Under the pieces are notes generated by a model. It saw only the letters and a program-made list of their open reading frames with translations. It was not told where the DNA came from and made no database searches. A DNA stretch of 64,000 bases from Frigoribacterium sp. SL97. GTDB lineage: Bacteria > Actinomycetota > Actinomycetes > Actinomycetales > Microbacteriaceae. Positions 33,142 to 39,509 of the stretch are shown here, piece by piece (position 1 is the stretch's first letter; each line of letters opens with the position of its first letter). The position numbers were made by a program, and so were the translations under genes. The stretch covers positions 3,348,001-3,412,000 of the forward strand of contig NZ_CP113062.1 in NCBI RefSeq assembly GCF_026625765.1, written 5' to 3'.

Positions 33142-34422
33142 ATGGCCAACCCAGGCCCCATCGGCACGCAGGGCGTGCTCACCCAACCCATCAGCACCGT
33201 GCGGGTGTCGCGGGGCTACATGATCGCGCTGGGGCTCGCCCAGTTCGGTCTGTTCGCGGCCCTGCTCTCGCCGGTCTACGTGAGCATGCAGCTCAAGGCG
33301 CAGCAGTTGAACCCCGACGACCCGGCGAGCATCATCGGGCTGGTCCTGCCCTTCGGTGCGTTCGGCGCGCTCCTCGCCAACCCGCTCGTCGGCGCGCTGA
33401 GCGACCGGACCCGCACGCGGTGGGGCCGTCGTCGGCCCTACCTGGTGGGCGGCATCGTCGTGTTCACCCTCGCCCTCGCCTGGCTCGCCTTCGCCCCCAC
33501 CGTGCTGCAGCTCGGCATCGCCTGGGTGGTCGCGCAGATCGCGGCCAACGCCGTGCTCGCCGCCCTGACCGCGAGCTTCGCCGACAACGTGCCGCAGTTC
33601 CAACGCGGCAAGGCCTCGAGCGTCATCGCCCTTGCTCAGAACGTCGCCGTCCTCGCCGGCACCTACCTCGCCGTCCTGTTCGTCGCGAACCTGCCGGTGC
33701 TCTTCATCGCGCCGGGCGTCCTCGCCGTCGTGCTCATCCTCGTCTACGCGGTCGTCGCCCGCGACGACCTGCCCGAGTACGAGCTCAAGCCCTTCACGTT
33801 CGTCAACCTGGTCAGCTCGTTCTGGACGAACCCACTGAAGCACCGCGACTTCGCCTTCGCCTGGTGGTCGCGGTTCCTGATCATCCTCGCGACGTTCATG
33901 TTCACGACCTACCGGCTGCTCTACATGCAGGAGCACCTCGGCATCGCGGACGTCGCCGACGCCACGGCCGCGGTCGCCTTCGGCGTCCTGCTCTACACGA
34001 TCGCGTTGATGGCGAGCGCCGCGCTCTCGGGCTGGCTGAGCGACAAGCTGAAGATGCGCAAGGTCTTCGTCGGGGGCTCCACCGCCCTCTTCGCGGTCGG
34101 TCTGATCCTGCTGGCCCACGCCGAGACGGTCACCGGCTTCTACGTCGCCGAGGTCGTCATGGGCTTCGCCTACGGCATCTACGCCGCCGTCGACACGGCG
34201 CTCGTCGTCGACGTCCTGCCGAACGCCGACCGTCCCGGCAAGGACCTCGGCGTCATCAACATCGCGAACGCCCTGCCCCAGTCGCTCGCCCCGGCGATCG
34301 CCCTGTTCTTCCTCGGCGTCGGCAACGCCGGTTCGGGCAACTACACGCTGATGCTCTGGGCGGCCGGCGTCGCGGCCATCCTCGGCGCCCTGGCCGTCAT
34401 CCCCATCAAGCGCGTGCGCTGA
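33142..34422 (+). CDS. MFS transporter
   Basis: Major facilitator of 426 residues with about 12 hydrophobic spans. The loop between spans 2 and 3 reads GALSDRTRTRWGRRRPYL (~94-111), the MFS signature with the extended Arg cluster seen in sugar-cation and SLC45-like symporters. The middle loop (RDDLPEYELKPF) separates the halves, and a second-half repeat SGWLSDKLKMRK lies near 300. ATG 33142 has GAGGAGG upstream. Probably imports the polyol or sugar processed by the divergent isomerase and dehydrogenase. Substrate is not determinable from sequence. Confidence 0.88.
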   Translation: MANPGPIGTQGVLTQPISTVRVSRGYMIALGLAQFGLFAALLSPVYVSMQLKAQQLNPDDPASIIGLVLPFGAFGALLANPLVGALSDRTRTRWGRRRPYLVGGIVVFTLALAWLAFAPTVLQLGIAWVVAQIAANAVLAALTASFADNVPQFQRGKASSVIALAQNVAVLAGTYLAVLFVANLPVLFIAPGVLAVVLILVYAVVARDDLPEYELKPFTFVNLVSSFWTNPLKHRDFAFAWWSRFLIILATFMFTTYRLLYMQEHLGIADVADATAAVAFGVLLYTIALMASAALSGWLSDKLKMRKVFVGGSTALFAVGLILLAHAETVTGFYVAEVVMGFAYGIYAAVDTALVVDVLPNADRPGKDLGVINIANALPQSLAPAIALFFLGVGNAGSGNYTLMLWAAGVAAILGALAVIPIKRVR

Positions 34423-34435
34423 GTCGGGCGGAGGC

Positions 34436-34461
34436 GTGTGCGACGGCCTACCGTCGCACAC
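34436..34461. terminator. 11-bp perfect hairpin just upstream of the EEP gene
   Basis: GTGTGCGACGG (34436-34446) and CCGTCGCACAC (34451-34461) pair around a 4-nt loop. It is 14 bp after the MFS stop and 3 bp before the next ATG. It may end the MFS transcript or mask the downstream start. Confidence 0.6.
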
Positions 34462-34464
34462 GTC

Positions 34465-35472
34465 ATGACGCCCCCGACCGACCCCGCACCCGCCCCCGCC
34501 GCCGCCACCGGTCCGGGTGCGGACCGGGTCGTACCCACGGTCGGGCCGGTCGCTGCACCCGATCTGCACCTCATGACCTACAACGTCCGTCGCCGCATGC
34601 CGCAGGTGCTGACCACCCGCCACGCGCTGGCCGACCGGTGGTCGACCCGGCTGCCGGCACTGCGCCTCCTGCTCGAGGCCGAGCGCCCCTCGGTGCTGGG
34701 CATCCAGGAGGCGCTGCCCGACCAGTCCGCGCAGCTCGCGGACGCCCTCGGTGCCGACTACGCCTCGGTCGGCACGGGTCGCGACCGCGACCGCGGCGGT
34801 GAGCGCGTCGAACTGCACGTCGACACCACCCGCCTGCGGATCGTCCGCCACGAGGCGCTCTGGCTCTCGGCCACCCCCACGGTGCCGGGGTCGCGCTCGT
34901 ACGGCAACATGATCCCCCGTACGGCCGTCCATGCCGAGCTCGACGACCTCATGACCGGGGCCCGGCTGCACGTCGTCGTCACGCACTTCGACCACCTCTC
35001 GGCCCGCTCGCGGCGTCACTCCGCCGTGCAGCTGCGCACCTTCACCGACGCCCTCGACGGACCCGTCGTCGTGATGGGCGACTTCAACGCCGTGGTCGAC
35101 TCCCCCGCGCACCGCGAGCTGACCCGCGGCAGGCTGGTCGACAGCCGCGCGGTGGCCGACGCGCGGCTCGACCCGGGCTGGGGCTCGTTCTCGAACTACG
35201 GCCCGCCCCGCACCGGCGGCCGCCGCCTGGACTGGCTGCTCGTCGACGCCAGGGCCCACGTCGAGCGGGCCGGCGTCGGCGGGGTCCGTCCCGGCGGCGT
35301 CGCCCCCTCCGACCACGACCCCGTGCACGCCGTCGTGCGCTGGCCGTCCGGGCACGCCGCCCCGCGTCCGCCCGAAGACCCCACCGCCGAGCACGGCCCC
35401 GTCGAGCACCGCACCACCGAGCACGGCCCCGCCGAGCACCGCACCGCCGAACACCGCCCCGAGGAGTCCTGA
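34465..35472 (+). CDS. Endonuclease/exonuclease/phosphatase (EEP) family hydrolase
   Basis: Mg-dependent phosphodiesterase fold, 335 residues. Motifs in order: LMTYNVRRR (~35), VLGIQEALPDQ with the catalytic Glu (~78), VVVTHFDHLS (~170), VVMGDFNAVVDS (~202) and APSDHDPVHAVV (~285). Start chosen at ATG 34465; a GTG at 34438 lies inside the hairpin arm. There is no Shine-Dalgarno at either. The N-terminus is Pro/Ala-rich without a signal peptide. The last ~35 residues are an imperfect TAEHGP/EHRTTEHGPAEHR repeat, encoded by a short tandem DNA repeat and probably dispensable. Substrate (nucleic acid, phospholipid or sugar phosphate) is unknown. Confidence 0.85.
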   Translation: MTPPTDPAPAPAAATGPGADRVVPTVGPVAAPDLHLMTYNVRRRMPQVLTTRHALADRWSTRLPALRLLLEAERPSVLGIQEALPDQSAQLADALGADYASVGTGRDRDRGGERVELHVDTTRLRIVRHEALWLSATPTVPGSRSYGNMIPRTAVHAELDDLMTGARLHVVVTHFDHLSARSRRHSAVQLRTFTDALDGPVVVMGDFNAVVDSPAHRELTRGRLVDSRAVADARLDPGWGSFSNYGPPRTGGRRLDWLLVDARAHVERAGVGGVRPGGVAPSDHDPVHAVVRWPSGHAAPRPPEDPTAEHGPVEHRTTEHGPAEHRTAEHRPEES

Positions 35473-35473
35473 G

Positions 35474-36196
35474 ATGTCCACCGTCGCCGAGACCTTCCTC
35501 CGCCGCCCGCACGGGGTCCTCGAGTACGTCGCCGACGCGGTGCGCGTGGTCGCGGCCCTGAGCGTCGTCGTCGCGGGCATCGGCTGGGGCGTGGTCGAGA
35601 TCGCCGTGCTGATGCTCGCGCTGCTCGGCACCCTCGTGCCCCGCATGCTCGGCCTCCGGGCGAGCGTCGACCTGATGGTCGGCGTCGCCGCCCTGGGCGC
35701 CGCCTGGAGCAGCGTCTTCGAGCTCTACACCCGGGTCACGGGCTACGACACGGTGGTGCACTTCCTGCTCAACGGCCTGCTGGCCGCGGTGTTCGTGGTC
35801 CTCGCCCGGCGGGCCGGCTGGATCGCCTCGGCGGGCGAGACCGATGGACGAGGAGGCGCGGGTCGCTCGGCCCGCGTCGGCTCAGTCCTGACGACGGTCG
35901 CGTTCGGCCTGGCGGCCGGCACCCTGTGGGAGATGGGCGAGTGGGCGGGCCACACCCTCGTCGACTCGGCGATCTTCGTCGGCTACGACGACACGATCGG
36001 CGACCTCGCCGCGGGAGGCCTCGGCTCGCTGCTGGCCGGGCTGGCGCTGCCGTTCCTCGTGGGGGGCGACGTCCGCGGTGGAGCCGCCCGCGCCTCCTCG
36101 TCCGGAGCCGGTGCCAGAGCCGGTGCCGGTGCCGGTGCCGACGGACACGGGGTCGACGCCGTCGGCCACGGCCGCCCGCGCGTCAACCACCGCTGA
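35474..36196 (+). CDS. DUF2238-like integral membrane protein
   Basis: Membrane protein of 240 residues with about five hydrophobic spans up to residue ~195. The conserved core is recognisable: FELYTRVTGYDTVVHFLLNGL (two acidic/His sites, ~78) and LWEMGEWAGHTLVD...DDTIGDLAAGGLG (~155-185), typical of the YjdF/DUF2238 group. Its function is not established. The last ~45 residues are Ala/Gly-rich low complexity and overlap the opposite-strand glycosyltransferase by 315 bp. ATG 1 nt after the EEP stop, so the two are likely co-transcribed. Residue-level charge clusters hint at ion or metal handling, but that is speculation. Confidence 0.8.
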   Translation: MSTVAETFLRRPHGVLEYVADAVRVVAALSVVVAGIGWGVVEIAVLMLALLGTLVPRMLGLRASVDLMVGVAALGAAWSSVFELYTRVTGYDTVVHFLLNGLLAAVFVVLARRAGWIASAGETDGRGGAGRSARVGSVLTTVAFGLAAGTLWEMGEWAGHTLVDSAIFVGYDDTIGDLAAGGLGSLLAGLALPFLVGGDVRGGAARASSSGAGARAGAGAGADGHGVDAVGHGRPRVNHR

Positions 36197-36994
36197 CGGC
36201 GTCCAGCCGAGCCGGGTGAAGACGCCGGCCGGGTCGGCGCGCAACCAGCGCGACCACGGCAGACCGTCGGTGCCGTGCACCGTGAACGAGTGCAGCGCCC
36301 GGTACGTCCGCAACCAGGGGGCGTTGCCCGGGTCGAGCGGCCGGGCCGAGATGCCCGTGACGACGTCCCGGCGGTAGGCGATGCGGCCCCGCCCGGCGAG
36401 TTGGCGGTCGCCGAGGTGCAGGGCGAGGTCCATGTCGTCGTGCAGCAGGGTCTCGTGCCGGTGCACCTCGTCGCGCACGTCGAGCCAGGCGGTGCGGCGC
36501 ATCATCATCGTCGAGCCGAACAGTGGCCAGTGCGCCAGGGCGGCCCCGATCACGAGGTGGTACGCGCCCACGTAGAGGGCGGAGAGCAGGCGCTCGACGC
36601 CGACGGGTGCGTCGTAGAAACGGGCGTTCGTGCTGACGGCGAGCACGTCCGGATCGTCGACGAGGGTGCCGACGAGGTCGGCGACCCAGGTGCGGGGCAG
36701 GACGCTGTCGGCGTCGACCCGACCGATGAGGTCGACGGGTGCGGCGGCGGCCGGTCCGGCCCCCACGCCGGCGGCGACGTCGTAGCCCGTGCTCGCGGCC
36801 GCGGCGATGCCGACCTCGGCCTCGGTGACCACCCGGGCACCGTGTCGCAGGGCCACCTCGACGGTGTCGTCGGTGCTGCCGTTGTCGACGACGATCACCT
36901 CGTCGGGCACCCGCGTCTGCCGCGCGAGCGAGCGGAGGCAGGCGTCAAGCAGGGCTCCGTCGTCGCGGACGGGGACGACGACACAGACACGCAC
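35882..36994 (-). CDS. Family 2 glycosyltransferase with aberrant C-terminus
   Basis: GT2 enzyme. The GT-A fold opens with VVVPVRDDGALLDACLRSL and VIVVDNGSTDDT (nucleotide-sugar binding). The acidic GRVDADSVLP (~108) supplies the metal-binding DxD-like motif; HETLLHDDMDLALHL (~185) is the acceptor/ED region. The real domain seems to end near residue 270. The rest is Gly/Thr repeat followed by sequence that is simply the antisense of the membrane-protein gene, so a lost stop codon is likely. Start: GTG 36994 lies 6 nt after a TTGGAT box; TTG 37006 is an alternative. Acceptor and donor unknown. Confidence 0.8.
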   Translation of the reverse strand: MRVCVVVPVRDDGALLDACLRSLARQTRVPDEVIVVDNGSTDDTVEVALRHGARVVTEAEVGIAAAASTGYDVAAGVGAGPAAAAPVDLIGRVDADSVLPRTWVADLVGTLVDDPDVLAVSTNARFYDAPVGVERLLSALYVGAYHLVIGAALAHWPLFGSTMMMRRTAWLDVRDEVHRHETLLHDDMDLALHLGDRQLAGRGRIAYRRDVVTGISARPLDPGNAPWLRTYRALHSFTVHGTDGLPWSRWLRADPAGVFTRLGWTPSAVVDARAAVADGVDPVSVGTGTGTGSGTGSGRGGAGGSTADVAPHEERQRQPGQQRAEASRGEVADRVVVADEDRRVDEGVARPLAHLPQGAGRQAERDRRQD

Positions 36995-37136
36995 TCGCCC
37001 ATCCAACCCGGTCGGGGCGGGTCACGTCGAGCGTTCACACCCGAGGACGTCGCCGAGACCCGTCGGCGCGCACGGGGGTCTCGGCGGTTCTGCGGGGTCT
37101 GGCCGCACGCCCGCCCGTCGAGAGCAGACTCGGCGC

Positions 37137-38276
37137 ATGATCCCGACCGCCGCCGAACCGATCGTCCCCATGCTCGCGAAGGCCGTGGCCGACGTGCCCG
37201 AGCCCGACTCCGTCGAGGGCGGGCTCGTCTACGAACCCAAATGGGACGGGTTCCGCGGCATCGTCTACGCGGAACGCGCCGACTCCGACGCCGACGACCC
37301 CGACGCCCCGCTCACCGTCGAGATCGGCAGCCGCGGGTCGAAGATGCTGACCCGCTACTTCCCCGAGCTGGTCGAGGCCCTCGCCCGCCTCCTGCCAGGG
37401 CCCTGCGTGCTCGACGGCGAGATCGTCGTGCGGACCGGCGACCCCGGCCACGAACGCCTGGACTGGGACGCGCTCGGCCAGCGCATCCACCCGGCCGCCT
37501 CGCGCGTCGCGAAGCTCAGCGCCGAGACCCCCGCGATGTTCGTCGCGTTCGACCTGCTCGCCCTCGGCGGGCGCGACCTGCTCGACACCCCGTTCGCCGA
37601 ACGCCGCGCGCTGCTGCTCGAGACGCTCGGCCCCGAGGGAGGCGTCGAGGGAGGCCCCGACGAAGGCGCCGACGGCACGGCAGGAGGCGCGGACCGCCCC
37701 CTGCACGTCAGCCGGGCCACCGACGACGTCGCGACCGCCCGCCGGTGGCTGACCGAGTTCGAGGGCGCCGGGCTCGACGGGGTCGTGGCCAAGCCGGCCC
37801 GCGCCTCCTACGCTCCCGGCAAGCGCACCATGCTGAAGGTCAAGCACCACCGCACCGCGGACGTGGTGGTGCTCGGCTACCGCGTCCACAAGAGCGGTTC
37901 GGGCGTGGGGTCGCTGTTGCTCGGGCTGTACGACGCCGACGGCGAGCTGACGAACGTCGGAGGCGCGTCCGCGTTCTCGGACGCCCGTCGCCTCGAGCTC
38001 GTCGACGAGTTGGCGCCATTCGTCGACCGTGACGACGACGGCGAGGTGCGGCACGCCGAGACCGAGCGCAGCCGCTTCTCGTCGGGCAAGGACGTGTCGT
38101 TCGTCCCGCTGCGCCCCGAGCGCGTGGTCGAGGTGCGGTACGACCAGATGGAGGGCTCCCGCTTCCGCCACACCGTGCAGGTCGAACGGTGGCGCGACGA
38201 CCGCGAGGCGCGCTCGTGCGGTTTCGACCAGCTCGAGGTCCCGGCGGCGTACGACCTGGGCGAGGTGCTCGCCTAG
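37137..38276 (+). CDS. ligC: ATP-dependent DNA ligase
   Basis: ATP-dependent DNA ligase of the short LigC type, 379 residues. The nucleotidyl-transfer motif I is EPKWDGFRG with the catalytic Lys (~residue 36). Motif III is FVAFDLLALGG, motif IV is LDGVVAKPA (~217), and motif V is MLKVKHHRTADVVV (~235). The OB-fold follows with a conserved GGASAFSDARR and the C-terminal RYDQMEGSRFRHTVQ. An acidic Gly/Asp/Glu linker is inserted near 170-190. ATG 37137 lies 6 nt after CAGACT and has no Shine-Dalgarno, suggesting a leaderless message. Convergent with a LigD-type polymerase gene, consistent with a role in end-joining repair. The symbol is by similarity. Confidence 0.88.
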   Translation: MIPTAAEPIVPMLAKAVADVPEPDSVEGGLVYEPKWDGFRGIVYAERADSDADDPDAPLTVEIGSRGSKMLTRYFPELVEALARLLPGPCVLDGEIVVRTGDPGHERLDWDALGQRIHPAASRVAKLSAETPAMFVAFDLLALGGRDLLDTPFAERRALLLETLGPEGGVEGGPDEGADGTAGGADRPLHVSRATDDVATARRWLTEFEGAGLDGVVAKPARASYAPGKRTMLKVKHHRTADVVVLGYRVHKSGSGVGSLLLGLYDADGELTNVGGASAFSDARRLELVDELAPFVDRDDDGEVRHAETERSRFSSGKDVSFVPLRPERVVEVRYDQMEGSRFRHTVQVERWRDDREARSCGFDQLEVPAAYDLGEVLA

Positions 38277-38301
38277 GCGACCCGCGCTTCGTCGGGCACA
38301 G

Positions 38302-38344
38302 GGCACCGCGTTTCGGGCATCGCACACCGACAAGACGCGGTGCC
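38302..38344. terminator. Hairpin between ligase and polymerase genes
   Basis: GGCACCGCGT (38302-38311) pairs with ACGCGGTGCC (38335-38344). A second pair, GCACACCG/CGGTGTGC, interleaves with it (38322-38329 and 38357-38364), so two alternative folds are possible. Lies between convergent genes. Confidence 0.6.
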
Positions 38345-38370
38345 GTGCACGAGACGCGGTGTGCTGCGGG

Positions 38371-39387
38371 TCAGTCGTCGGCGGGCTTCCGCGCCCGGCT
38401 GGGCTGCACGCGGGGCGGCTCGCCGGGCATCTTCGGGAAGTCCGGCGGGAAGGGCAGTTCGCCGAGGCCGTCGGCGACGTCGCGTTCCCACCAGGCGAGC
38501 AACGTGTCGATGCGCCCCGGCGACTCGTGCATCGAGGCCCACGGGTCGCCGTGGGTCTGCAGCCGCTCGGGCACCGTCAGCACGGTGTGCTCGGCCGGGT
38601 CGATGCCGGGCAGGTCGTCCCATGTGACCGGCAGGGACACGGAGGCGCGGGGCAGCGCCCGGGGAGACCAGGCCCCCGCCATGGTGCGGTCGCGATTGGC
38701 CTGGTTGTAGTCGACGAAGAGGCGGTCGCCGCGTTCCTCCTTCCACCACGCGGTGGTGACGCGGTCGGGGGTGCGGCGTTCGAGTTCGCGGGCGGCGGCG
38801 ATCACGGCGTGCCGCACCTCCAGGAACTCGTGCGTCGGCTCGATCGGCGCGAAGACGTGCAGGCCCCGGTTGCCGCTCGTCTTGACGAACGCGGTGAGAC
38901 CGGCCTCGTCGAGCACGGCCCGGAGGTCGACCGCGGCCGTCACGGCGTCGGCGAAGCTCGTGCCCGGCTGCGGGTCGAGGTCGATGCTCAGCTGGTCGGG
39001 CAGGTCGTGCTGCTCGGCGCGCGAGGCCCACGGGTGGAAGACCAGGGTGTTCATCTGGGCCGCCCAGACCGCGGCGGCCGGCTCGTCGATCACGAGCTGC
39101 GGGTGCACGCGGCCGCTCGGGTAGGTGACGTCGACGGCCCGGACGTACTCGGGCGTGCCGCGGGGCGGGTTCTTCGAGAAGTACTGGTCGCCGTCGACGT
39201 CGCCGCCGAACCGCTGCAGCGAGATCGGACGGTCGCCGTTCGCCGCGACGAAGGGCGTGCCGACCTCGACCAGGTAGCGCGCCAGGTCGAGCTTGGTCAC
39301 GCCGAGGTCGGGCCAGAGCACGCGGGACGGACTGCTGATGCGGACGTCGCGGTCGCCCACCCGCAGGGTCGTCGCCTCGGATGCCAT
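38371..39387 (-). CDS. LigD-type DNA primase-polymerase (stand-alone)
   Basis: Archaeo-eukaryotic primase-superfamily polymerase equivalent to the Pol domain of LigD, 338 residues. Key motifs: LTKxDLARYL-like VTKLDLARYL (~27), FFxKN-like QYFSKNPPRG (~67), the catalytic DxD of LSIDLDPQPG (~131), the histidine-containing GNRGLHVFAPI (~165) and VDYNQANRDRTM (~222). In NHEJ it fills gaps with ribonucleotides and works with Ku and a ligase. No Ku gene is in this window. ATG 39387 lies 7 nt after TAGCGT with no Shine-Dalgarno, so probably leaderless. It faces the ligase gene tail-to-tail. Confidence 0.9.
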   Translation of the reverse strand: MASEATTLRVGDRDVRISSPSRVLWPDLGVTKLDLARYLVEVGTPFVAANGDRPISLQRFGGDVDGDQYFSKNPPRGTPEYVRAVDVTYPSGRVHPQLVIDEPAAAVWAAQMNTLVFHPWASRAEQHDLPDQLSIDLDPQPGTSFADAVTAAVDLRAVLDEAGLTAFVKTSGNRGLHVFAPIEPTHEFLEVRHAVIAAARELERRTPDRVTTAWWKEERGDRLFVDYNQANRDRTMAGAWSPRALPRASVSLPVTWDDLPGIDPAEHTVLTVPERLQTHGDPWASMHESPGRIDTLLAWWERDVADGLGELPFPPDFPKMPGEPPRVQPSRARKPADD

Positions 39388-39394
39388 GTGCGTG

Positions 39395-39400
39395 ACGCTA
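39395..39400 (-). promoter_or_regulatory. -10 box of leaderless LigD-type gene
   Basis: TAGCGT on the minus strand ends 7 nt before the ATG at 39387; no Shine-Dalgarno intervenes. Confidence 0.5.
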
Positions 39401-39509
39401 GTCCCGTCGCGCCGCCGGGGCACGAGGTGCCGGCGTTCACGGGGCGTTCACCCGGGCGTCGCTTCCGTCCGAGATGGTTCGGTCCACACCCGACGAAACG
39501 GACACCCGA

